From Cucumis sativus (lineage: Eukaryota > Streptophyta > Magnoliopsida > Cucurbitales > Cucurbitaceae), in assembly GCF_000004075.3 (NCBI RefSeq), contig NC_026659.2, positions 29,840,272 to 29,904,271 of the forward strand: a stretch of DNA of 64,000 nt, in the 5' to 3' direction. This document shows, one piece after another, positions 37,529 to 49,343 of this stretch. Every line of letters starts with the position of its first letter. Position 1 is the stretch's first letter. The notes under the pieces were generated by a model. That model searched no databases and was not told the DNA's origin. It saw only the letters and a list, made by a program, of their open reading frames with translations. The position numbers and the translations under genes were made by a program.

Positions 37529-38329
37529 GACTTTTACAGTTAAAAGCATTGAAGACAAGCGAAAATTGATGTAGCCAAGTCACGGGAAATAATGTTGAGG
37601 CAATCAAGTGCTCGATTTGGGTTCTAAATTCTAGGCATAGGGTTTTATACATTTATTTATTTTTAATTTTTTTTATGCAATATGTGGAGTGAGAAATCAA
37701 ACTTGTGATTTTTAGGTCGACAATCCAAGCGTTATAGACTATGCTTATTTTGAATTTGATTGATCGTTTCTAATTAGTGCTGGGCAATTTCTTTTGAAAT
37801 ATAGGATTTGGCAATTTCGATTCTGAAGTTGACAAAACAAGTATCGTATGTGTTAATTGAGCTATGCGTAATTTGAATTTGATTCATCACGTTTAATGTT
37901 TGAAAAATATCGAAAGAATACATGAACCACCGTAGTACAACAATGATAAGATTCGACGGCTATACTTAACCAAGTTAGAAATGTGTGACGATTGAATACA
38001 TATTTTGAATGCATATTTTTCATTCTCTAAAGTTGTGAAAAGAAAATGATTTAAATTGATTGTATTAAGAAAACGTGATTACTAAAATTGTTAATGATTT
38101 GATCATATTTTCAAATGAAGATTAGAGCATCCTATTCTTTGATATAAGCTTTTAAAACATCTTTAATCTTATGATATAAGAGAATGAAATTCGGTTTAAG
38201 AAAGTGGAGAATATTCTTGAACACAATTACAAAGAAATACATTCGACTTTTCTTTGGTTGATTCTATAATAATACTTAATTACAAAAGTTGATAATGTCA
38301 CATAATAATATATAACATCTGTGTGCAGA

Positions 38330-39100
38330 AATGACTTCACCTTATGGCTTATGGAGGAAAAGTAATTGAAACAAGAAATCACTTTTCAGAGACTATATAT
38401 ATATTATATTCCATCATATATTATATTATTCAAACAGATTTGGAAGTTAGTGGCCAAATTGGATATATATAATTAAAGTCGAATTTGGTGAATAAATTAG
38501 ATCAATAGTAGTGGACGGAATTAAAGTCAAAAGTTATAAGCACAAAGCGCTGAAATTCAGATCAAAATGCCAAAACAGTTTATTTAATGCATTAAAATGC
38601 TTTGAATGTATTCCTCTTTTTGGAATTCCATTTTCAGAAGATGTGAAAATTAATTATTCTTTTGTTATATATATATAGAGAAAGATGTTCAAATTCTATC
38701 TTTAAACATCAAATTCTATAATATTCATGAATTTAGATGCTGTTTTACTTGATGGAATGCTTGAAAGCATAATTCATTTGGTTTGAAAATAAAATAAAAT
38801 AAAATAAAAATTAGAATTTGTTTCCAATAGTTTTAATTTAGTATTTTTAATTACTTTGATAAGAGGAAAATTGTTATGGTAAAAAATGACAAAACTATTA
38901 AAAATATTATAAAATATAACAAAACTTCAAATTTTATAAATGACAGAGTATAAACAATAAATTTTAAAATTTTATTATATTTAAAAATGCTTCTCGAGAA
39001 AACTTTATAAATAATTGTAAAATAATTTCATTTATGAGGATTTTTTTTAAACCATAGAGAGTAAATTATAATTATAAATAACAATTAAATCGTGACTTTT
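38330..39100. repeat. Block related to the upstream flank of UGT-A
   Basis: Successive words in this block (aatcactttt, tatattatattc, agatttggaa, gcaaatt, gaatttggtgaata, gtcaaaagttat, then acaattaaatcgtg) appear in the same order at 43930-44240. The match is interrupted by indels. It indicates a segmental duplication surrounding the UGT. Confidence 0.55.
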
Positions 39101-39379
39101 TTTTTCTTTCAAAACTATGTGTATGGAATTCACAATTTAATTACTTATATATTTTTTTATCATAACACATAAATAATATTTAGAAAGGTATGTTATCATT
39201 CCAAAATCTTGACATGTCTAAAATTATAACATTGTATATATAGATGCCTAGAAAAATATAGATGTCTATGTTTCATAAGAAATTTTGTTCGAACGTCAAG
39301 AAAAAGAAAAAAAAAAAGAAGAGAAATTTCATCAGATCACAAAAAAATTTAGAAAAAAATAGCTCATAACATCTTTTTC

Positions 39380-39560
39380 TTTTTTCTGCATATTGCGAAT
39401 ATGATAAATATGATAAGTAATTTATGATATCAGACAACAATCAGAGAGTTATCTGCTTTTAAATTTGTCATTTTTGCAATTTAGAAAATGCAGTGACATA
39501 AATCTTATTATCATAATTTTTTTTATTATTTTTGCAAACGTCCCAAAATATATTGAGAAA
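39380..39560. repeat. Dispersed AT-rich repeat, copy A
   Basis: The string catattgcgaatatgataaa followed by tttaaatttgtcatttttgc recurs at 53655-53785 (copy B). Shorter or more worn relatives appear near 18960, 31700, 59650 and 60550. No terminal repeats or coding remnant are visible. Confidence 0.55.
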
Positions 39561-40989
39561 ATCATGTTTGCACATTTCATTTTGCGTAACATTATTCTAA
39601 TGAAGTAAAATTTCTAGGCTATCACGTGTAATATTGAACTATATGTGGTTGCTATATATAAAAGCATGTTATGTCCAATCATAATTTAAAGGAGTAATAG
39701 TATATACATAAGATTAGGTGTCTTAGTTTATCAAAATAAGGAGTACGACAACTCTATATTTGTTACAAATGATTTTATCCAGATTCTCCATATGAAGGCA
39801 AGTGAGTGGAGATATCCTATTACAAATAGTTTGTATAAGATCGGACTGTAAAATATTTAACCTCTCTTTTTGTAAATATGTTGATTTGAGAGATCTATAT
39901 TTCACAAAATGACAATCATATGTGTCTCGATTTTAATTCTACATGAGTTATAAACTCCCATTTGTGACAAACTGTTCTTTGATTTGTATGTGTGAGAGTG
40001 GTACTGTATATATTGCCAACTCAATATGTCTACCATTTTGAGAACTTAATCAAAAAGCGAGGGAGCTCAAAAGAAAATTTCACAAGATGAAATTCTCACT
40101 ATTTTCGTAAACAGTAAGTATATGAGTTATTTTCTTAACGGCTAACTTTAAGACTTAGACAAGACATCCCACCTTCTTATTGACTTGAGAGAGATGACTT
40201 AGTTTATTTGTTGAATCAAAAGAAACTGTTCACTAGAAAACCAATGGAACTTAAGAAGATAATAGGGATAATTTACAAGGGTAAAATAGACATTCAACTT
40301 GACGAATAATTACAAACAACCCGTGAAAGATGACTTATATATATATATATATAGTGGTTATATTCATGGACAAAAATTATCCTATATACAATGCATAAGA
40401 AAGCAACTATATATGAATTTATAGCCGTTTACAAAATAGTTAATGAAAATGGTTTACTTAATTAATTTTGCATCTTTGAAACTTATAATCTTGACCATAC
40501 TCTTTATAATGTTTCCATACATTGGTAGCTCCTAACATACCAAACAAAGATAAAGAGTATTGAAAGAATAATTTGAAATATTTAAATTAAATGTGTTGAA
40601 AATTATTTTAAATATATAATGAAAAAACTTACACATATCTTTATGCATTATTTCCAGCACACTAATATATATTTAACTCTTTTTTGTTACGTGCAATTTT
40701 TCATCATTTCCAGGTCAATTCGTTATTTACCACAAAATTAGTTATATTTATAAACTATGTGAGTTCAATTAAATAAATAGTTTGATAAGGTATCAAATAA
40801 TGAAGAAGAAAGTAGTAGATATATAGCAATACTATAATTTTTATTTTATATAAAAATGGATGCATTCACGTGACACCTTGTGATTCAACATCCGTGAACT
40901 TGTCAAGGACTAATGTTGCATTGCTTAAATAAATTTTCGAATTAAGTACAACGACAAACATAGTAACACAAAAGGTCGATGGGTAACCT

Positions 40990-42704
40990 TTATTGTGCAT
41001 AATTTACTCCACGTCCATTCAATGGCAGCAAATCCGTCTGCATTATTAACGACGATTTGTTGCACATTTCCTGCATCAACAGTTCCAAATTCCTCCACGA
41101 TGATCCATTTTCTGTCATGGTTTTCTTCGCCATTTCTGAAATCTCCATAGCTTTCTCCCTCACCTTTTTCCCTTTTTCTCCTTCCATTAACTCTCTTACA
41201 CATCTCTTCAAATCCTCCCCTTTCACTAACCCCTTCATCGACAACGTAGTCTCCCCCACCGCACTCATTCCCGCCCTCAACTCGTCCACCACCATCCTTG
41301 CATTTAAACCCTGCTCTGCCATTAATGGATAAGTAAGCATTGGCACTCCACAGCTCAAACTCTCCGTCACTGAGTTCCAACCACAGTGACTAAAAAACCC
41401 TTTAACAGCTCCATGTTTTAATATTTCCCATTGATTCACCCATTCCCTTACTATAATCCCTCTCTCTTTTACTCTCTCTTCAAACCCTTTATCTTCCATT
41501 TCTTCTTTTTTTGCCCATAGAAAATTTACTCCTGACTCCTCCAACCCAATCTCTATCTCCTTCGTTTGTTCACTTGAAATCTCCGCCTCTGACCCGAACG
41601 CAATGTACAATATCCCTTCCCCTTGCTTGTGCTTTTCCTCTAACCATTCAAGCCATTTTGGCCTGTCAGTCGTTACCTGTCGCATTTGAAGCTTTTGAGT
41701 CGGTTGACAATTTGTCGTGACATCAAAGCTATACTGGTGGAGACAAAGTGGTCCGATATTCCAAATCTTTTCACTGTTTGAGAGAATTTAAAAAGAACTA
41801 ATTAGAAATTATGTAATTAATTAGTATGGGCTAGACAAGTTTCCATTTATGGTGTCACCAACTTATTAACCTACAAACTATAGTAGATGATACATGCATA
41901 TGTAGTAATTAATGATTACATGCATACGTACTAATTTTTCACCGAAAACAGCGTTGAATGTAAATATTTTATTCTTTTGGAAAACATGGCCAAACACCTG
42001 TTTCTTATGTAATCGGCGAACGTGGGCTCCAGCTCGTCAAAGCTATTCACGATCAATCCATAGCTTTTGATTGGTGGTAATAACAACTTCATAATGAATT
42101 GAAATTGATGGCTCGACGGGTCGGCTTCCGGCCAAAAAACCGAATTCAATTCGCGGCGGGTGATTTTCACCCAAGGGAAATCAGGGACGGTGACCAGCTC
42201 ATCCTCCGACTGACCTCCGGCGAACACTCTGCTTTTCACGACGGCGGATGTGAGGGCACGTGTGTAACTGGACATGCCGTTGAAAATGATTCGAGGGATC
42301 CCAAATTTTGAAGCGGATTCGTTGGTCCACGACAAGAACATATCGGAGATTAAGAAGGTCGCTGGAACGGGGAGGGAGTGAAGGCGTTTTTCGAATTCCG
42401 GCTGCATAAGCTCTGTGGCGGCCCAAAGTTCAGTGGGGAGGGTATCGGGGTTGACGCAAGTGGGAAGGCCGTCAAGGGCGTTTTGGGGAAAATAGAGATC
42501 GATAACGGAGACGGAATGGGTGGCGGAGTCGGAGAGGAATTGGGAAACGAAGGGACGGCAGGCGGTGGTGGTGAAGAGAGTGAGGGAGAGGAGGGGGAAA
42601 CGGCGGCGGAGATGGGAGAGGAGGTGAAGAAGAGGAATGGTGTGACCTTTTGACATGTATGGGAAGATAACAATGTGTTGGGGAGATTGGGAATGTGAAT
42701 CCAT
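40990..42704 (-). CDS. UDP-glycosyltransferase, UGT90A-like (UGT-A)
   Basis: Two exons on the minus strand, 41998-42704 and 40990-41773, giving 496 aa; an in-frame ATG at 42752 would add 16 residues. The intron is 224 bases and splits a serine codon (AG|T). The N-terminal domain has IFPYMSKGHTIPLL with the catalytic base His21, and the partner Asp121 lies in LISDMFLSW. The C-terminal domain carries a complete 44-residue PSPG box (347-390, W...HCGWNS...PLMAEQ); the final Gln is usually linked with UDP-glucose use. The start, the DFPW stretch and the PSPG context resemble Arabidopsis UGT90A1. It should transfer glucose to a small acceptor in the cytosol; the acceptor cannot be predicted. I chose the ATG at 42704 because UGT90A proteins begin close to the FPYMSKGH motif. 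It is a tandem relative of the gene at the right edge. Confidence 0.92.
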
Positions 42705-42841
42705 AACTAAATTTTTGGAATTCTTGAGATGTAATAATGGAAATTCGATCATGGGTTTATTAGTAGATTTAAAGAGGGTTTTAAGATACTTTTTGGGAAT
42801 TTGAAAATTTCCTCAATTATGTATCAAGAGGACCATCCATC

Positions 42842-42849
42842 AATTTATA
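42842..42849 (-). promoter_or_regulatory. Candidate TATA box of UGT-A
   Basis: On the minus strand this reads TATAAATT, 138 bases before the preferred ATG and 90 before the upstream in-frame ATG. That is compatible with a short leader; no other TATA-like element is nearer. Confidence 0.4.
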
Positions 42850-43929
42850 CATCAAATATCCCTTAATTTAGGTATGGAAATAATTTAAACCATATGCATA
42901 AAATAAATGTGAGGGGACCGACCTCATTTTAATAGGGCAACCAATTAACCATTTATGATTTTCTAGAAAGTAATTTAAAATTCTTTATGGTTTGATTTGT
43001 TTCTTCAAGCGTGGCATGCTTGGTGTCCATGTCATGTTGATATGGTTTATTACTCTATCATCCCCTCAAACGAGAGAGGTTAGTTCTCTCTTCCGACTTT
43101 GGATTGTAGGGTGTGAAACTAGGAAAATGAGCGAGCCATTTCGTAAGACAATCATCTAACGAATAACATATCTAACATCCAAAACTCAACCTACTTTAAA
43201 TCAGTAAAATTTAATTTATGCAATAACACACCAAACAACATACTAAGTCAGAGTCAAGTTGATGCAATTGAAAACAAAAAAACGTGTATCCATTTAGGTA
43301 ATTGTTAAAATATTATATGCTAAGTTAGATACTCAAGTCTCTCGTACCTTTATATATGTTCTTTAAAAAAATAGAAATCTAAATCTAATCGCACATTTTA
43401 ATTTTCACCCCACGTATCTATTATTATATATTAATTAGCTTACGACTCGTTAGGTAATCATTTTTTTTTTTAAAAAAAAAAAACTAAGTCCATTTTCTCT
43501 TCGAATATTACAATGGTTAAATTTTTTCTTAAATACAATGATTGAATTCTTAGCCAGATAATTCTAAGAACAAAAATAAAAAAACTGAAACGTACTTTTT
43601 TCTAGTTTTCAAGTTTTGGCTGGATTTTTTAAACTATTAGTAAAATATAAATAACAAAAAAAGAAAAGTGGGAGTAGAAGTAGTGTCTATAAATTTAATT
43701 TTAAAAAACAAAATAGTTATCCAACGGAATTAAAATGATTGATTTTTAAATTAGGGTATCATATTTTTCTAAATAAAAAATAAAAAATTGTAACTATTCT
43801 TTTGAGAAAGCTTTTATATATATATATAGAAATGTTTGAAAGGGTATGATTGCAAATAAGACCGACCGACCGACCGTTCGCTTTTCTAATTATGGTGAAG
43901 AATAATCCTAACATACATATTGCAAAAGT

Positions 43930-44240
43930 AATCTCACCTTAGGAGGAGTTTGTAACAAAGAATCACTTTTTAATCACTATACATATATTATATTCAATAG
44001 ATTCGGAATAGTATAGTGGGCAAATTAGATAATTAAATTCAAATTTGGTGAATATAAAAATACTATCCCACACCAGGAGAGAATAAAATTCAAAAGTTAT
44101 AGCACAAACTACTCAACTTCCAACCAACGTGGGAAGAATATTAACACATATACATCAAAATGTTTGATATCTTCCTCTCTCAAAACTATTGAATTTGTTA
44201 TTTGGCACTACAAACAATAACAACTAAATCGTGGATTATA
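43930..44240. repeat. Partner of the 38330-39100 block
   Basis: This contains the same ordered words as the other block (aatcacttttt, tatattatattc, agattcggaa, gcaaatt, aaatttggtgaata, ttcaaaagttat, acaactaaatcgtg). It lies ~1.2 kb upstream of UGT-A. Confidence 0.55.
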
Positions 44241-44379
44241 TAAACTTTCTAATTCTAGTGGCACTGTTTGTATTCTAAAAATACTTTTTAACAATATTGC
44301 TTGTAAATATAAGCTAACACACTATTTTGTAAATAATGTATATTTGTGTGTCGATCTCATTTATGTTTTGTGTTTTATC

Positions 44380-46520
44380 AATACAAGAAATTGATGATTT
44401 TTCGACGTCTGAAGTTTCTGATAGATGTCCCCAAATGCATCAAAAAAGGAACTCCTAACGTCATTTTGTTTGTCAGGACCATATACTCGAAAAAACCACG
44501 TTGGAAATGAAACTTCTAAACGGGATATAGTATTGCACGTTGAGAGTACCCACTGACTTCTGACGGCCTTCATACACCGTCAGAATCTAGTAACTCCCGA
44601 CGACATATAAACATCATTGGGAGTGGTCACCAACTCCCAATTATAGCATCTAGAATCTACAGGGAGTGGGTATGTTGTTATCTCTCAACAACCATCACCG
44701 TCGGGAATGACTAAGCTCTCGACGATGTCGTTGGAGTAGTTTATTCATCGTTTTTGACAAGTTTGTTTTTATTTTTAATAGTCACTTGAGTCGTTTCTTT
44801 TTCACTTTTTTTTTATCAAGAATTCAAAAGAATATTGTCAAACGAAAAAATATAGATTAAATAATAAAATTGTAACACAAAAGTCGACGTCTACAAAATT
44901 AAACTATATTTTATAACGAAAACTATAAAAAGTTTACATAACGGCCAAGAAAATGCTTTTAAATTAATAAATATATATATTTATATATATAAAAAGATAT
45001 CATCTTGAAAACCTATCTATTGTTTGAACAAACTCCTTGCCTACATTTAGAGCAAGTAAAACAAATTGTTATAAAATTCAAAACTAAAACCAAAATTCAA
45101 AGGTAATAAGCAAAAAGTGCACAACTCACCCTCTCAACACATAATTGGTAAACCAAAAACATTCACCCCTAAACAACATGTTAATCAAAGTAAGAAAAAA
45201 TCCACTCACCCCCTCAACACAATAAAGTTAATTAAGAAAAATTCACCCCTAAGGCCTAAACAACAACATTTAAAGCAAACCACTACCCCTCACCAAAACA
45301 TATTAATCCATACAATTACCCCTTACCCCTTATTCATTCTTAATAATAAACCTAACAAAGTTGAACTCCCAAAACATATCAATCATACAACTTAACCCTT
45401 ATTCATCGTTAATAATAAACCTAACAAAATGTGAATTCAACGCAAGTAATTTTTTGTATTAATTAGTCAAATAGTTATGGATGCTTATAGAAATGAAAAA
45501 AAAACTTATTACAATCTAAATAAGTTTAATGAATAGATTGTACTTAAGTGACACTATCTAAAGCTTTTAACTCTTTTAACTCTTTAAAGTAGTTATATTC
45601 TAAGCAATCACTTTCTTAATCCAAGCTTAAATTAAGTCAAAGCAACTTCAATCCATCTAAGAATAACAAAGAAAAAAAATCAACCAAAATCAAAAGAGAA
45701 ACTTTTAAGTAACTTGGTAACAATTTATCACAACCAAAAATTAAGAATAAATCCTAAAGAAATAAGTAAAAAATTAAAGCAATCAAAAAATTAAAATTTT
45801 CCATCAATGAATTTCATAGGTTAAGAAACTTCAATCACAGTTAAACACAACCAAAATTAAGAAGAAAAAAACTCTAAGATAAAATAACCCTAAAATGTAT
45901 CACAATGAGAAACTTCAATCAATAATGTATATATCACAAACCCAAAAATCATATTACCACAATTTATCTCAAATCATCATAATCCATTGTAAAACGATTA
46001 CAAAGATTTCTACAATAAAAAGAAAGAAAGATTCGCAAAAATGGAGAGGAAACGTGCGATTTCTAAGACGGATAGTGAGTCGAGACCAATGGTTGAAGGC
46101 AGCGTTGGATGTTTGATATTGAGTGGCGAACATAATTGTGTTTCGGAAACGATGGGGTCGTGGTGGGAGAAGGTTTTTGGATTTCTCTTCAAATTTATGT
46201 GAAATACATATCTGGAGAGGGACTTTAAAAGAGCACTCCCAACGCAACATGATAAGCTTCCGAAGTTCCCTATTAATCTGGAAGATCTAACTACCTGTCA
46301 AGAGTTAGCCACTATCTTCTGACGGGTAAATATAAGGCATCACCAGCCCCCCCAAATTACAAATTTTGTTTTCTAGTTGCTAACGCCTTTATATATATTG
46401 CATGCGTCAAAAGTTAGACTCTACTCTCATTGTCATATATTGGGCGTCAGCTAGAGATAGCGAGAGTCTCTTCTTGACGCCTAATCTCTTCCAAACCTTT
46501 TTAGATGTCATGAGATCCTT
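44380..46520. mobile_element. Possible degenerate non-autonomous DNA transposon (CACTA-like)
   Basis: The left edge reads caatacaagaaattgatgat then ttcgacgtc, close to the cactacaagaaa start of plant CACTA elements. Both ends (44400-44740 and 46290-46500) carry repeated subterminal cgtc/gacg motifs, in mixed orientation. No clean right terminus, target-site duplication or transposase was found, so this is a weak call. Confidence 0.3.
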
Positions 46521-47352
46521 AAATTTATTCTTTTACTTGTCAATTATTTTCTAGCAAACCCTGACCCAAAGTTATTTTTCTTTTTCTTTTGCTATAGTTA
46601 TGAAAATTATTATGAAACTTATTGTTTTCTTCTGCATTTTGACAGTAACGTGCAAATTCTATCTTCAAACTCAAGTTTCAATCAGGAAATAATTAAAACC
46701 ATTTTGTTTGTTTTCAAATTCTTTCAAAAATCACTTAGAAAAAAAGTTTTTGATAATTCAAAATCTATTTAAATAGTATGTGAAATATGTCTAAAAGAAT
46801 ACAATTAAACATTGAATTGAGGATAGATTTTAGTTATTTTAAAATCACTCTCAAACATCTACTCACATCCTTCGTCAAAATATCAATGGGGTAGTGTAGA
46901 TACATATGAGTGAAATCACAAGTTTATGTAGCTATCTATCTTAAATAGCAGCACATTTGTTGATCACATGATAAATCATTTTGCAAAAAAGTATAGATTA
47001 AATTACAATTAAATGTTGGTAGACTTGTTCGTAATCATGTTTCCTTCTTTTTACAGTTAGTCCTATCTACAAAATTGTTTCAAAAAGTTGATTTATGAAG
47101 AACATATATTTTTTTTCTTTGAGACAATGGAGCCATATAATATTCAATTAATTACCACCCTCGAAATGACGTATGAACTAATATTAATTAAAAGATCACA
47201 GTTGATAGATAATTTAAATTTAACTTAAATTGTTGCAATGATTGGAAGATAGATATTTATTTTTATATATATTAGGCTAATTCATATTAAAAAGAAGAAA
47301 AGAATATGTCTTTTGAACAATGAACAAATGATTTAAAGAAACTGAAGCTAAA

Positions 47353-47658
47353 TTAAGTGGGACGAGATGATGAGCCCATACAACGTCCAAAGACGGAAGA
47401 AAAAGAGCATTTTTGAGGAGTCGTTCTTTCCGGAGGAGTTGAAGGAGACGACGATGAATTAACTTCGTCCAAACCATCTGACTTTGGAGTTTCGTCTCTC
47501 TCCCCACTCGATTGGCTCAATTCTTGGCTCATCACAGATGTGGATGCCGTGGCCCGAGCACCAGTTTTCGCCTCGAGTGCTCGAACATTGTCCTCCCAGA
47601 TGAGGCCGGACGAGCCTTGCCTCCTGAACGAGATAGATGATCTCTGCAATGTTGTCAT
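47353..47658 (-). CDS. MAPK-substrate-like small protein (At1g80180 type)
   Basis: Intronless, 101 aa, ATG at 47658, TAA at 47353-47355. The N-terminal motif LQRSSISFRRQGSSGLIWED (4-23) is the signature of a plant family that includes Arabidopsis At1g80180 and At1g15400, the former annotated as a MAPK substrate; Pfam name probably DUF4666, from memory. Four Ser/Thr-Pro sites (T57, S71, T74, T80) fit proline-directed phosphorylation. The C-terminus has CSFSSVFGRC, comparable with the Cys-containing end of the relatives. No domain of known activity and no signal peptide. It is well separated from its neighbours. Confidence 0.85.
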   Translation of the reverse strand: MTTLQRSSISFRRQGSSGLIWEDNVRALEAKTGARATASTSVMSQELSQSSGERDETPKSDGLDEVNSSSSPSTPPERTTPQKCSFSSVFGRCMGSSSRPT

Positions 47659-49343
47659 AATTAGAAGTAAGTCTGTATCTGTGTTTTCTTCCTTCTTCCT
47701 TTTCTTGGAGTCTGTATCTATGTTTCTTCCTTTCCTTCTCTTGGAGCTGATTTATTTGTGAAGATTTAAGAAGAAAAAATTAAAAAGGGTCGATTAATTT
47801 CTAACTAACAAAGCGGTGGTTTTAATTGGTTTATTTGGTTGGTGTTGGCTTGTGGAGAGTACTTGATTGTAATGAGCTGAATTTGGTAAAAAGGAAAAGT
47901 ATTGGTTGAATCATCCAAAACGTTGGTTCTCTCTTTATGGTTTACAAGAGACCCATATGTAGAAGTAGAATCTCTTAGAGATAGTGTCGTTCATTTTGTT
48001 ACAAACTGTTCTATTCATAGCAGTAGTTTAATCAAGATATATAATAGAATCTATGGATTTTGTTTGAAATAATTTATCTAATAATTTATCTATTCTTAGC
48101 AACTTTTCAAATGAAGATATATAGTATATATATTACAAGACACTGTATCAGTTTAATTTGTTCAATAAATATACCCATTAGGACTACAAGAGCTTATTAA
48201 CCGTAAAAGTCTATCACGGATAAACTTGACAATATTTGCAATTTTTTTCCAAAAAATATTACTATATATTTAATTATATTATTAAAAAGATTGATGTCTA
48301 TTAGAATTAATAATTGAATAGTAAACGTCAAACAAACAAAAACTTATGTGCACTTATATATCATACTATTTATAAGAGATATTTACAAATATAACAGGAT
48401 GAACAAAAAATATATACAAAATGTAACAAAGTCTTAAATTGTCTCTGTTATAAAATATTGAAGATTTGATAGACTTGTATCTATTATTGATACTATCCTA
48501 GAATAGAATATAAAGTCTTTGTTATATTTTATAAATATTTTCAGATTTACAACAATTTTAAAATATCTTTAAATTTAATTTGAGAAAAATAGAAAATTAA
48601 GTTTCTCTTCAATTTGAAGGAGAAAACATCCGTTAATGTTATATTTTGTTTAGAAATCAAAGAAAAGAAAACTTGTTTCTTTATCCAAATATGAAAATAC
48701 AAATCTGATGTTCCAAAATCATTGTAAAAATATTTGAAGAAATTGTAACATAAGGCATATTATTATTATTGGGAAAATTGTTAGGGATTGAAAAAAAAGA
48801 AAACAAAATTGTTTAAAATTTTACATATTTTAAATAATTTTACCATTTAAAATAATTACCTAATAATATTAAATTTCAGAAAATGTGTAAGAAATTTGAA
48901 ATTATAGTTAATTTTTTGGTTAAATTATTTTAAAATAGTATTTAAAAGGCTCCTAAAACTCCACCATATGCATATAATATAGAACACAAAAATGCAATCA
49001 TAAAAGTTCAAGTAATTAAAATTTATTAGGTACTTAAAGAAGGGAGAAAAGAAAAGGTTTGTAAAGTTGAATAGAAAAGTCAAGCAGCCAATAAGGATCA
49101 TACATGAGAAAACTTCTCATTGCATATTCAATTATCAAATGATAACTCTTTTGTGGTTAATTGCTAAAACAAGGTTTAATGAAAGATGTAATTAATATCC
49201 ACTTGTAATATTATATAGTATACCAAGTTGCTGCCCAATGTTATATACATAGCCATTACAAAATCGACACACAAGCTCAATAAAACAGAAAAAAAGAAAG
49301 AGAGATGTGGGGATTACTTCTTCTTCTTCCTCCTCCTAGGGTT
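47659..49343. other. AT-rich spacer between MAPK-substrate-like and P4H genes
   Basis: No gene seen. It includes short stretches related to a tctatca-type dispersed repeat (around 48205-48225 and 48465-48500) and the downstream region of the P4H gene. Confidence 0.5.

Larger units (their letters stand above)
36874..40989. other. Intergenic spacer between DUF1336 and UGT-A genes
   Basis: About 4.1 kb without a gene. It contains a 70-bp direct tandem duplication (37389-37528), a block (38330-39100) that resembles sequence upstream of the UGT at 43930-44240, and a copy of a dispersed repeat (39380-39560). A (TA)n stretch lies near 40340. The right end is the 3' side of UGT-A. Confidence 0.5.
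42753..47352. other. Intergenic spacer with possible transposon remnant
   Basis: About 4.6 kb without a supportable gene. It holds the UGT-A promoter at its left end, the 43930-44240 block related to 38330-39100, and a 44380-46520 stretch with short GACG/CGTC motifs at both ends and C-rich, codon-free filler between. Open frames at 45117-45395 and 45969-46250 are composition artefacts. Confidence 0.5.

Noticed and set aside
42350-42673. Pro/Ser-rich frames on both strands within UGT-A exon 1
   Set aside because: They are shadows of the GC-rich coding exon in other frames.
45117-45395. 92-codon His/Thr/Pro-rich + frame
   Set aside because: C-rich filler inside the candidate transposon remnant; no start context or homology pattern.
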